Shown: piece after piece, positions 39,945 through 51,980 of the stretch
Position numbering within the stretch: the first letter of the stretch is position 1
Layout: every line of letters begins with the position of its first letter
NCBI GenBank assembly: GCA_013400155.1
Contig: VXBM01000546.1
Coordinates: forward strand, 62,001 to 126,000
Reading direction: 5' to 3'
Source: Helopsaltes ochotensis
Taxonomy: Eukaryota; Chordata; Aves; Passeriformes; Locustellidae
DNA: 64,000 nucleotides
Made by a program: the position numbers and the translations under genes
Notes under the pieces: model-generated
The model's database searches: none
The model's input: only the letters and a program-made list of their open reading frames with translations
What the model was told of the DNA's origin: nothing

Positions 39945-41037
39945 ATCTTTGTCTATAAACTGGAGAGACATGGATTTGACAGATTGACCACTTGGAGAAT
40001 AAAAAATTGACTGGATGGTCACACTCAAAGAGTTTTGTCAATGTTTCAATGTCCAAGTGGAGGCCAGTGACAAGTGTTGTTCCTCAGAAGTTGGTATTGG
40101 TATCAGCACTGTTTAAAATCTTTGTCAGTAACAAGGACATTGACAGCAAATTTGCTGACAATGCCAAGCTGTGTGGTGGTCAACACACTGGGGGGAAAAG
40201 ATGCCATCCAGAGGGATCTTGACAGGCTTCAGAGGCGGAATTGTGTGAACCTCATGAAGTCCAGCAAGGCCAAGTGTAAAATCCTGCACCTGGGCCAGGA
40301 AAATCCCAAGCACAAACACAGGATGGACAAAGAATGGATTGAGAACAGCCCTGGGGGGAAGGACTGGGGGTTGCTGGTTGATGAAAAGAGCTCAGCATAA
40401 CCCAGCAATGTGCCCTTGCAGCCCAAAAACCAACCACATCCTGGGCTGCTTCAAAAGCAGCGTGGGCAGCAGACCCAGGGAGGGGATTCTGTCCCTCTGC
40501 TCTGCTCTCAATAAACCCCACTTGTAGTGCTGCATCCATCTCCAGGCTCCCCAGAACAGAAAGGGTACAGACCTGCTGGACTGAATCCAGAGGAGTCTGT
40601 GAAGATGATCAGAGGGCTGGAGAACCTCTTCTATAAAGACAGGCTGAGAGAGTCAGGTTTGTTCATCCTGGAGAAGAAAAGGCTCTCAGGAGAACTTCTA
40701 GCAGCCTTCCAGTACCTAAGAGGCCTACAAGAAATCTGGAGAGGAACTTTTACCAGGCACGTGTAGGGATAGGACAAGGGGGAATGGCTTTAAAATGAAA
40801 GAGGGCAAGTTTAGGTTAGATACTAGGAAGAAATTCTTCACTGGTAGGGTGGTGAGACACTGGAACAGGTTGTCCAGAGAAGTGGTGGATGCCCCATCCC
40901 TGGAAATGTTCAAGGCCACATTGGATGGAGCTCTGAGCAAACTGGCCTAGTGGAAGGTGTCCCTGGCAGGGAAATTGGAACCAGATGATTTTCAAGGTCC
41001 CTTTCATTCCAAACTATTCTATGATTCCATGATATTA
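39945..41037 (+). mobile_element. CR1 LINE fragment with part of reverse transcriptase, plus strand
   Basis: This is the longest mobile element in the window, about 1.1 kb. It starts in the reverse transcriptase part of ORF2 (ACATGGATTTGACAGATTGACC), continues through the palm region and the thumb and C-terminal part, and ends in the CR1 3' UTR with TTCTATGATTCCATGAT at about 41,020-41,037. The catalytic FADD-type motif reads FADN (40,151-40,162), so the second aspartate is lost. The reading frame shifts shortly after this, around the GGGGGGAAAA tract at 40,190-40,200, and again later. It is a 5'-truncated, inactive copy. The remains are spread over three plus-strand frames at about 39,992-40,222, 40,074-40,400 and 40,527-40,766. 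Confidence 0.97.
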
Positions 41038-44000
41038 AGAGGCCTAGTCATTCAATCTAAAGGTAATAAAATATGTAACTGCCAGAAATACATAAAGTTA
41101 ATAAATAAGAATCAAGATCACTTTCTTATGTGGGACTCTTCATAAACAGACTCAAAGAGCTTTGTATGGAAGATGACTCTCACTCTCAGGAAGGCAAAGA
41201 CCACTTATTTTCTATTTTATTAAAAATACCATTTATAATTTCAATCCAGAAGGTGACACATTTCACTGAAATTAAGAATTTCTTTCTGAAATTTCCTCTA
41301 CAGATTGAGCATATATATGGTCATATATGTAAGTTGGATGAAGAACAGTCAGGCAAGGAAAGAAATTTACTCATATGGGAAAGAACTGGCCTTATATGAG
41401 GCACCAGAACTATTTCACTTCTTAACCATTTTAGCAGTTCTGAGCAGAAGGCAGTTTAATTGCTCATGTCTTTCATGATATAGACATAGAAAGTCACCTC
41501 TCATTTCCTCCATAAAATAGTTTACCACAGAGTTTTTGCAGGAAGGGATATACCAGAAGATTACTGGTATTTGGATTGCTCATCAGGGTCTGATATTATG
41601 CTCTATTTAAAAGAATTATGAGAAATTAAAAAATAATGTCCATGTTCACTAGCAAGAAAAAATTTGGGACTGTAAAATATGATGTTTCCTGCTAAAAGAT
41701 CCCCAAACTCTTACATTCATCCTGTGGAAACTGCTCGGTTCCTGAAACCTCTTGTGCAGCAGTAGGCAATAAAACTCTCATAGGTGGAGAATTAGCCCAG
41801 CCATCAGAGCAGCATGCTTCTTACTTCTCTCAGTTGGCCCTATCTCTGCTTTGAACAGTTCACTTGATAGATAATTCAGCAAATCAGCGTGTTACCTTTT
41901 CAGTGATTTTATTCACTCTAAGTCAGAACTCTACTGCAGGATGAAAACAAGCCCTAGGGAAGCCATCTGATCCAGCCAGGCACGGCTGGCTCCCGCGCTG
42001 TTCTTCTGCTGCCAGCCGTCATGGCAGAGCTGGATGCAATCAATACCACGTCCCACCAAATGCCAGCATTTGTCATCGTAGTGGAAAGTGACACAGTTCA
42101 CAAGTTATAACTTTAGAAGGAAATTCGTACAGCAATCAATGAATACCGGCCACTGAAAATAAAATTGTATCACAAGCAGTGGCTAAGCCGCCAGTGCCCA
42201 CACCCTCCAGCTTTGAAGAAAGCCTTATAATTAGAAGAACAGCATTTTTTTAGGTGGGTGGTATCTGTATCAGGCTTCAGTCCTAAGGGTAGATATGTCA
42301 TCTTAGATGTTACCTGAATATCTAGGAAGGTGTGAGACCTTCGGAAGCTTTTAATCATCTGGGAGCTCCTTTTAGGCTGAACTTACTGTCTCTGCCTTCT
42401 GTTTTGCCTTTCTCCTCAAGATCTTTGATTTATCTGATCCACTTTTTGTTCCAGCTGAAGTCAGTGGGAGTTTCACCTTTGATTTCACAGAGCTTTGGCC
42501 TTGCCAATATAAAGGAATGAGCCTTTTCTGATGAGGGTAGTTCGGTGTTAATGGTATAAAACAAGGGAAAGGCAAAGGAGGACTTGTATCTCCTGTACAC
42601 AGATTAGATAAAGCAAAACAAAAGGGGAGAACAAGTAGACACTGATAAATGCCAGCACTAGAAAGCCATCATGTAAAGCTAGATGTTAAGGGGGAAAATG
42701 ATAGGGTCCCATAAAAAGAAAAAAAATTTCAGGCCAGTGCCATCACAGGAGACATTACACTGCTACATAACAATAGGCTCTGGTGTGGGGAGGGGGGTGC
42801 TGCTGCCCTAACTCAAATCCTCTCTATCTCCTGGGAGGGGAAAGATTGCCTACATCTTTGAATCAGTTGGGTTTGTGCCACAATATCCACAGAATCTATG
42901 TGCTTTTAATACTGCCCTACGTACAGCACTTGTCACAACTACATGGAGCTCCATTTTCAGCTACTCACAGGACAAACGCGGCCACACAAAGCACAATTTT
43001 CATGGTAGAGTTTGTGTTTGCCACTGGGGCCCACCCTGTTCACCTGACCATTTTGCAGAGGTGTCGGAGAGCTGGAAGCAGCACCCTTATGTTAACATCC
43101 TATCTGCATCTCCATTCTCTCACCACAGCACCTGCCTTATTTGCTGGGAAGGATGTCCAAAAAGAGAGAGATGGTTTACAGAATGGAAAAGGATTTATAA
43201 ACAATGAGTCATTCATATTCCCTCTGAGGCAGAGGCAAATCTCAGCAGCTGCAGAAAGGAAGATAAATGCCAATGGAGAGGGTTTGGAGGGAAAAATAAT
43301 GTGCATGTTTGAGCCTCCAAACATGACCCTTTGGGGCAGTTACCTGTCTACCAAGGATTTTAGGTCCCAAGCCCTAAGCTCATATTCCAACAAAGTTAGG
43401 AAATGAGCCAGCACTGTGGTAAAAGCTAGAAACAGTGCAGTTCACAATGCATTTTTTTGTAGAAATGAAGCTCAATTTCATATTATACTGAGACTTTTAT
43501 TATTTTCTGCTAAGTGTTTTCTGATACACTGTAAGAAAATTATGATACTGTCACAAATAGCTCAAGTTCTTGCCTTGGATTTGGACATTTATTAGGGAGT
43601 GAAGTCCCTTTTGGGGGGTATTTGTTGTCACAGGTGGATACAGATCAGTGAGGTATAGGACCATTTATTTGTTTGATAGTCTGTAAAAATGTCAGGTAAA
43701 TTTATCCTAGTATTTTAATGTTGAGAGATACAAAATGCAGAAGACACAAAGAAAAGGGAGAGGAGGTAGTACAGGAAGAGTTTGAGCCAGAGAATACAGA
43801 GGGTATCTTCCCATCCTTAAACTGATCCAAGTCAGAGAGGACCACATACAGGTGCTTTGATCCAGATACTATTTCTGTTTGGAATGCAAAACAAACTTGT
43901 ACATGGCTGCACTCTAATCTGTAGCAAATACAAACTACCAAACCACTACAAGTGGCAGAAGCATTTACTTAGCAGTTTCTCAGACAAGTCTTTGCTTTGC

Positions 44001-44386
44001 ATGAAGACAGATTCCCTTGTAACAACAGTCTAGAGATTTGCTTGGTTGACTTATTGATTATTGAAAGCAGTGTTTTAATGCTGACTTTCCCAGAAGACCA
44101 CGCAGCATGTTTGATTTCAACTATCCCTTGCCATTAGTAAGTGTAAATATTCATTTTCAGAATTTAAGCTTATTAGGCACATATCTGCAAAAGAATAATG
44201 GTTCATGTGAGATGAAAGCAACTGGGGATTTTGTCAGATGAGATCCAATACAAAAATTAATGTTATAGGCTCTTTGTCTCCTTCTGCCATCAAGCAAAAT
44301 GAGCTTAAAATATTGGCAATGATGAGTCTGGGACCATTCAGGCAATATATTCTGTCAAACAAGATCCACTTCCTGCAAAGATAGGC
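41038..44386. other. Single-copy sequence, no gene recognised
   Basis: Includes a 207-codon plus-strand open frame (42,783-43,406) that overlaps another of 110 codons in a second frame and shows no recognisable domain. The peptide is rich in His, Ser and Leu, without the bias of a conserved gene, and no promoter or splice context supports it. I treat it as chance. Confidence 0.45.
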
Positions 44387-44413
44387 ATAGATAGATAGAT
44401 AGATAGATGGATG

Positions 44414-44499
<86 letters not shown>

Positions 44500-44508
44500 C
44501 AGACAGAT
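44387..44508. repeat. Tetranucleotide microsatellite (ATAG)n
   Basis: About 120 bases of ATAG/GATA repeats, with a GGATGG interruption near 44,408-44,415 and a drift to GACA units at the right end. The long pure middle part predicts length variation between individuals. The minus-strand open frame through it (Leu-Ser-Ile-Tyr repeats) is an artefact. Confidence 0.98.
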
Positions 44509-44758
44509 GTACGCACACACATATTCTTACATCCAGGAATTCACACGTACGATACCCAGATGTGTAACTATTTACAGAATCAAGGCTCAAAGGTACCACA
44601 GACCCAGAGAGCTGCTGCCTTGCCAGTGGCTAAACTAGTGGTTAAAAATATGGTTTTTCTCTCAGTTTTGACTGAGAATAATTTTCACAGTGAAAAAGGG
44701 AATAAAATCAGTTGTGAGATTTTTTTATACAGCTGTCACGGCTACCTTTTCACACTAG

Positions 44759-45110
44759 CAATGCCTCAGCTACAGGGAGAAAGGGTCTGGCTACAGCACT
44801 GCCAGGGCAGATGGCAGGGGGCAGGAGGGCAAGTCAGAGCAGGGACCTCTCCCCACAGCCCCCTCCTGCTGCCCAGAGGTGGCAAGTGGAGCTGGACTGG
44901 GGACTGTGGTCCCAGACATGGGAATGGAGCAGTTCTGAGGCCAAGCAGGGATTCAGAATCAGTGAAAGATGTGGGCAGGAGAGCACAGGGCTGCAGAAAG
45001 CTCGGAGAATGACCAGGGGTGAGGGCTGAAGCTGAAATACAGCTGAAGTTTCTGGAGGCATCCCAGCCCCAATAAGGTTTCCTGTAACCTTTCTCACACA
45101 GCTCTGCCCC
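44759..45110 (+). repeat. Unnamed dispersed repeat, copy A
   Basis: A GC-elevated block that resembles the block at 51,665-51,980 in the same orientation. Shared stretches in the same order include GCAGGGACCTC / GCAGGGCCCTC, GAGCTGGACTGGG / GAGCCAGGCTGGG and GGCTGAAGCTGAAATACAGC / GGCTGGAGCTGAAATGCAAC. Similarity is patchy, so this would be an old family, perhaps an LTR or an old CR1-unrelated element. I do not know a name for it. Confidence 0.4.
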
Positions 45111-46309
45111 GAGGTTACACAGGGCTTCTCACACTGTACCCTGCAGCACTGGCCTTGGGCACACACCTCAAAACCATCTGGAGCTGTGCATTTCTTCAGG
45201 ACTCTATTAGAAAAGCACAACACTTCATATCTTTTAGAAGACACTTTTTCTCTGTGTAAAAAAACCAACAGTGATCATGAACAAAAGTTCATGGTTTTGG
45301 TGATCACAAGGTTTTTTGTTTGTTTTTTTGGCTGTTGGGGTTTTTTCTGAACTAAAGACATGATTTCCGGTATGCTTTTTCCCTGTTTTGTAGAAAAGGC
45401 CTTTAACATCTTCAACTATTGTATTTCTTTTAACTTTGAATAGTGAACAGTGTTGAATTGCTGCCATAAAATATGAGTTCCCTAAGGAGACAGACATGAT
45501 TACCATATTAATATTCCATGTAGTAACAAATATATGAAGTGGTAACTCATTGCTCTGGGAAGAAACACACTCTGATGATTAAAGAAACACATCTGGGAGA
45601 AAGGCTGCTATTAACACCAGTGCAAATGACTGGACATAGAGCAAGCAACAAACCACTTGAGGGTGGGACAAAAGTTTTATGGATGGGTGGAGACTACAAA
45701 TATTAAATTAGGCAACCCCCATCCTTCTAGAGTATTCAGTAATAAGAATGACCATAAATGTCCTTCATCTGATATTTGTATTCACAAGCGCTATGAAAAC
45801 CATAACGTAATGCCTCAAGCAGAAATAAATTTTTAAGCATCTTTCTCCTTGAGAAGAGGCTTCTTGAACAATTTCATATCCCGCTTCATGAATGATGGGA
45901 TTTTGTGGAAAGATATCATGATTTGTTCATTTTGGCTCTTAACCCACACACCTCATGTTTCTGCCATTCTTAGTATGCCTTTACGCATCCTATATGAGCA
46001 TTCAGCAGTCGTTTATTACAGCCTTAGAGATATTTATTTCAAGGATTTTGATCCTTCTCTGGTAGGTTGCTGCTGTGTAGCCAGTGAAAGCCAATCTGCA
46101 CTTTCTCACCCTGCAGCAGTGCTGCCTAAGCCCACCTTTCCACCCTGGCATTGCTCTTTTCTGCTCCTGTAAGGCTTTCACAACCCACCTGAGATCAGAC
46201 AAACTCCAGTGCACTCCCTCTCACACCACACTGTTTTGAACAACCCTCTGAACTGCTGACAGTGCCATCTGCAAGCAGCGCACTGGCACCGGTGGCACAA
46301 GGGAAGCAT
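45111..46309. other. Single-copy sequence left of the solo LTR
   Basis: AT-rich with T-rich tracts near 45,305-45,350. No gene recognised. Confidence 0.5.
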
Positions 46310-46315
46310 GGCTAA

Positions 46316-46856
46316 TGGGGAGGCCTATGGGTCTGCCAGGGGACTTCCTGGGGCTATGCCTTGGAATAGCATCCTCTAGACTTCAACCTCTGCTTAACTG
46401 ACAGGTTGTCAATCAACCCCAGTGCCACACCCCCCTGTTGGCCCATTGGCTGTTACTTCCCCTGTTGACCTTATATGGTCAGGTTTCTAGCAGTTTCTCT
46501 GTTCTTTGTAACCCCATTGGCTTGTACCCCTATCCATTTACCCTCGTGTTTCCCTATTGGTCATTGTAATCCCTTCTCCCACCCACACCTCTCAGTGATT
46601 GGTTGGCTCCACCCCCTTCTACCCACATATGAGCCTGGGCCCTCTAACTGTTGGGGTCTTTGTCCCTGGGCCCTTCTGGTGTGTAGATGAAATAAACTAC
46701 CGCTGGGAATCCACACAAAGGCCCTTCCTGCCTCTGCTGTTACGGGTAATCAGCTGCTGTGTGAGGGTAGTGTCTGTTATGTGCCTGGTGAGCGCCCTCC
46801 TCGCGGGGACACTTCAGGCAGGTTGCAGCAATACACCAACCACCCATGCTGCAACA
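46316..46856 (+). mobile_element. Solo LTR of an endogenous retrovirus, plus strand
   Basis: The element begins TGGGG and ends CAACA, the canonical TG...CA of LTRs, and is flanked by exact 6-bp direct repeats GGCTAA (46,310-46,315 and 46,857-46,862). Its left part has four ATTGG boxes (inverted CCAAT, NF-Y type) at 46,445, 46,516, 46,556 and 46,598, as expected in a U3 promoter. A polyadenylation signal AATAAA stands at 46,691-46,696. A weak TATA candidate (CATATGAG, about 46,625) lies between them. At 541 bases with no internal retroviral genes, it is a solo LTR left by recombination between the two ends of a provirus. Six-base duplications are typical of alpha- and betaretrovirus-like (class II, ERVK) elements. 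The exact duplication suggests a fairly recent insertion. Confidence 0.85.
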
Positions 46857-46862
46857 GGCTAA

Positions 46863-49800
46863 GGCACCCCTTCTCTTTCAGCAATCTTCTAGTGAGCATG
46901 TTTCAAAAAACAAAGTCATGGAACACCTCTAGCGGACCTTAATGGAGAGAAGTTTCTGTGCGACAACCCTCTACTTTCTCTCTATTATTAGTTTAAACAT
47001 AGCCAGGAATATTTCACATTAAGCTTCTAAATTTGGTGCACACAAAGGGAATTGCTGAAGTGGAATTGCTGGAAGCTATTACAATGAAGGAATGATGCTT
47101 CTCTCTGTCTACATCTTGACATAAATATATGAAATATATAGGAAATGTTTTTTCAAAATTACTATAAGCCAGCATTTAGGAAGCTTCTGATAAGGGCAGT
47201 TACCCACTTTGCAGAAAGAAGGTCTATCTATGTAATTTTTACCTGCTATATTTCTAGAGTGATAATTTTGAACCCTAAAAGATTAAAGATGCTTGAAAAA
47301 GGCCACCCTCTCCTGACAAAGCAGCATCTGAGCTAACAACACTTTTCTTCTAAAGTTGTTAGTGTTATTCGATTGACTTCAGGGCTTCCCACCACTTGTC
47401 ACACTAACTAGCAGTTTGCTTTGTTGCAAAGAGGGTGAATCCATTTTCTCTCCATGGTCATAGTGCCAAGGGGAAGATGCCGAGGCCCAAATTATAGCAA
47501 GAAAGATTTGGACTGGATAATAGTGAGAAAACTGTTCTAACAGTAGAGGTCCTAAGTCGCTGCACTGGTGATTCAGGAGGATGTGGATCCTCTCATAATG
47601 GAGATTTTGAAGAACTGGGTAAACATTTGTCAAAAATTATGGAAACAGATCTATGAGGGGACTGACTAAGGGTGGCTTCTCAGGCTTCTGGTTGTCTATG
47701 AATCTCTGAGACAGAACATATCTTAAAGCATTAATCTGAAATAGAAGAGCAGTTTTCCTTTTTGACCAGTCCCAGCAGAAAAGCAACATTCCTGCGCCTC
47801 CCAGTACTGCAATGAACTCAGCTGTGAAAGCTGTCATAACAACATTCATCCAACTGTGCATACAAAATGCACATTCAGTTACCACAACCAATGTAAGACT
47901 AAATGTGTGCTTACCTACAGCCATTCCCCGCCCAACCTTGCGTTTTTCTGCAGGCATTGACTGATAGGTACAATTACGGTGACTCCATGCATAATTCAGT
48001 GCACAAAGACCGGGCTAGGTTCATAATTTTTTTTTTCCCAAGGAAGCATCAATCTTCTCCTTAGGAAGAGAAAAAACAGGGAAAGACTGGTTAATAAAAA
48101 TAGCTAGCAAGCAAGCTAGCTAGCACCACTAGCCCAAGTGTTTCAATTATAATTCATTCCATTTCAGCTGCAACATTCCAGACATATCATGAGCATCACA
48201 CAGAGATGTGCATACTCCCACACCCGTTGAAAGTGGATCATACATCAATATACCATATACTATAGTCACTACCTGTATTTTGAGTCTCCATTCCTTCATA
48301 AAGATTTAGCAATTTCACCAGATCCTGTGGAGTTTATCTAGATTTACTTTGGCAGAAAAGTAAAGGAATGTATTGCAGAGATGTCAGTTTCACTCAGAAG
48401 TCATTTAGTTCTTAGAGAGAAAAGTTTGGCTGAAAACAGCATAGAAATTCAAACATTCAAAGTGTGTTGGAAAAAAACAGAGCAATCCATCATAACCAAG
48501 GAAGAGATTTTCAGTGACTAATGCCATAACTTGATGATAGTCATGAATTTATCAGAGAGCTTGGGAGTGTATCAGAACAAGATGCTTGACTCACAAATAA
48601 ACCTCTTTAAGTGATGTCGTATTAACAGGGCAAGATGCATAGCCTGCATTTTTTCTTGCTAAATGCCAGGCCCTTGGTAAATAAAAAATAATTTGAATTA
48701 CAAATTTTTCTTTTCCTTTTTTTTAATTAGGCTTCTGGATTGGCTAATCATGCTATATTGTGGAATCTTGAATGGCTGGTGTTTCCTTCCCATGATGCTT
48801 CTGAAAAAGCCATTTTTCTATTCTTATTTAAACATAAGTCTTTCTAGAAAATGGGGAACCTACTTTGAAACATTTGTTCCTGGATGGTTTTACTGATGTT
48901 ACAGAATTTTAGCTGAAAGTTTTCATCAGTCTTCTCCAGATGATGCATAATCAGCTTAAATGAAAGAGCTTTTACTCTTAGACAGACTAAATGACCATTC
49001 CTAGTCCCAGTGAGCTGAGCTCCAGCCAACACCTCATAATATTGTTCCTTCCCAAAGAAGCTGCAAACATCAAAGCAGTCTGATGGCAACAGTCTGGCAA
49101 TGCACAGAATGACATGGAAGGTTTCCCACTCACATGCTCTGGATTTAGTGTTGAGTCCCTCGATGTACAGAATCATGTCTTGACCCTTGACAGTGATCAA
49201 TGATTATCCTACAGAGTGTAGTATTGATAATCTCCTTGTTGTTGCTGCAAATGCCAGCAGAAGCTCTGCTGCTTGTGCAGTCTGTCCATGCTTTTGAACT
49301 TGTATTTGAAGACTGTACTTACACCAGAGCTTGGCTGAATGACTTGGAGCCTGCCACCCATGCTCATGACTCTGCAATCATCTTCATCAGCCTGCATGGC
49401 TTTCAGTCTTCATCTGGCTGAACCTGTTGATTGATTATTGTATGAATACAGACTTGGGGAGATGTGTAATGCAACATTTGTGAGGCCTTCAATTCTACTC
49501 TTGAACTAGAAATTTTATTTTTCCCACAGCAATGTATTTAATCTGGCAAGACTTACTTCAACAATATGCATGTATTTTCCACAGCAAGCAAAAAATGAAG
49601 CTTCTGTGTCTGTATGCCAGAATGGGAACTATGTATGTGCTCACTTGAGAAAAACAGTGAGAACATGTGCATGTGTGTGTGTGTCTAAGTTCCAAACGTT
49701 TGGTATTATCAGCTGTGTTATCCATACATTATCAATGGACATCAGAATTTTCAGCCATATTTCTAACAATTTTCACAGTTGATCCTTTATGGCCTAAATT

Positions 49801-51664
49801 CTCCTCTCCATGCAGATTTCTCGAAGGACTCATGGGTGAAGAGTCCTTAGCTCTGTTTTCACCTCTCATTGTTTTGTTGTGACACGAACATGAATTTTAA
49901 TTGCAGGTTTTTGTTCTATCAGCTCTATCAAGAAGCAGCTTTGAAAAGAGAATACAGTTATTTTAAGGCATATTGAGGTTTTTAGTGCCCACTGGTGACA
50001 GCACAACAAATACCTGTCTGAAAGTAATATCCACTGATTGTTGCTTGTCCACTCATCTTACCCTTCATCTCTACTGAGATTGAAGTGACCATTTTTTGAC
50101 CCCCAGGGTGAGAAAGGACCAGACCCCACAGCAGCTGGCTGAGGGGTATTGAGGACTGAGGAAGCCAGTGGCAGGAGCCAGCACAGCCACACTAGGTATT
50201 TTCTCGCTGCAGGGTTGGAAACTGGAAGTTGCCAACATGGTAATGAAGGGAAAAGTGTGATTTTGCATATGAACAGGATCAAAGTTACTTTTGATTCTCA
50301 GGGCCACACTTTCTTGCTGTATATCAGGGCATCACAACTCTTGCATGAACATACCTGCACATATATAAATACTATATATACTTGAAAATGCATCCACACA
50401 CACACAGAGCTAATGTCAAGACCCATAATCAATTGTTAGTAAGGGATAAGGAGTGGAAAAACATTCCCAGGTATGACTAAAACTGTTTAAACCCTCAAGT
50501 AAAAACTCTCATTAGTATACAATACTCATATTCCACATAGTAGTGAATACTTCAATTCAGAAATTATCCACATAATTTATTTCATATACCCCCACAGGCT
50601 GAGCCTGGGCCCACCAAACAATGCCCTTTCCTGAAGCTTGAAAGCTATTTAATCTTTTCTGGCCCCTCTGAGATAACTTCTGAATGGACTCTCTAAGCTC
50701 CTTATACTAAAAAGTGATCACAGTGTAAAGCCAGAGGTTCCCAGGTTCCCTTCAGAGGGTGGACACATGCTGGGCCTGACCAGTTATCTGTAAATACAGA
50801 TAGATTTCAGCCTGTTGTACAAAAGGGATTGTGTATACTGGAGCAAATATATATATTACAAAATTCCTCATGACAATAAGAAATCACAAAGAAATTACCA
50901 GGATGGAGAAGACGACAAATATTTTTAAACAACTGGTCTGAACCTGTCCCTTTGTGACTGATTGAAATTGGAGTTATGAGGTCTGGATTCAGCCTTTTAT
51001 TATGAGACACTGAGGTTCTGCAGTATATTTTTTCCTTTCTTTAATTTAGATCTGTGCAAAAAAATTGGCATGAAATACAAATAAATGACAAAGCGCTGAG
51101 AATTAGGCCATTTGTCTGTAAAACCAGACATAATCCCCAAAATAGCAAAATACAGAAAAATGCATCAAAATGTATTAGTGATGACAGGCCATATATTACA
51201 CAGGCTGTTAATGCAACTGTCGGTCACTTATCAGTACCAGTGAGTCACTGAAGCCTAACATTAAATGTAAGAGGCAACATACAGACAAATATTAATTACA
51301 ATAACAATTACTGCTAAGTGCAGCATTTTGCTAGATACAATGACAGCTAAAAGACTGGTGAGGTGCTCACAATAATGAGCAAAGTAAATATTTCTACTCT
51401 CAAGTATATATATCCATACACACACATATATATATTACTTGTAGGAAAGAGCTGAAGAAATATGTAAATCTCTATGAATACATCACTTTAAATGCTACAG
51501 TAATCTTCCTCATTTCAAAATCCCTCTAAAGAGAGATTTGAAAGCCCCATAGCTGTTGCCTTACACAGACACCCCTAAGTCTGAAGAGCCAATGGAGTTG
51601 CCCAGTTTGTGTGGGCTTTCTTTCACTGTATTTCAACCCAACTTTGCATGTCTTCACTTACCCC
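46863..51664. other. Single-copy stretch, no gene recognised
   Basis: About 4.8 kb of mostly AT-rich sequence. A minor (GT)n tract lies at 49,669-49,684, and a TA/CA tract at 51,404-51,436. Open frames are at most 118 codons and unrecognised. Confidence 0.5.
51404..51436. repeat. Short TA/CA simple repeat
   Basis: A compound tract of TATATA, CACACA and TATATA units, about 33 bases long. Confidence 0.8.
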
Positions 51665-51980
51665 TAAATCCCTGTTTTCAGCACAGTGAGTCTGGGCTGG
51701 CCAGCAGTGGGGCAGCCTGCAGCAGGGCCCTCCCCCAGCAGCCCTGTCCCCCACACTCGGAGGTGACCGGCAGAGCCAGGCTGGGTTGGCCATGGGGACA
51801 GGGCACCTCTGGGACAAAGTCAGGGAGGCAAGTCTGGGATCAGCAGACAAGATTCATAGGGTTGGGTACAGCTGTACCACAGCATGAAGGCTGGAGCTGA
51901 AATGCAACCCCAAAGCCCGAGGATGGTTCTTCTCACAGTTGCTTCTGGCCACGTTGCAGCTTTCCCAGCACTGAGAGTGC
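51665..51980 (+). repeat. Unnamed dispersed repeat, copy B
   Basis: The second copy of the old repeat described at 44,759-45,110, in the same orientation and with matching blocks in the same order. It includes GGCTGGAGCTGAAATGCAAC near 51,890 and a CTTCTCACAG motif downstream that also has a counterpart in copy A. Boundaries are approximate. Confidence 0.4.

Noticed and set aside
42783..43406. A 207-codon plus-strand open frame, the second longest in the window
   Set aside because: No domain, no splice or promoter context, an overlapping open frame in another register, and low-complexity composition. Treated as chance.
44234..44599. A 121-codon frame with Leu-Ser-Ile-Tyr repeats resembling a repeat protein
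   Set aside because: It is the translation of the GATA-type microsatellite.
46475..46862. Plus-strand open frames of 71 and 87 codons
   Set aside because: They lie within the noncoding solo LTR at 46,316-46,856.
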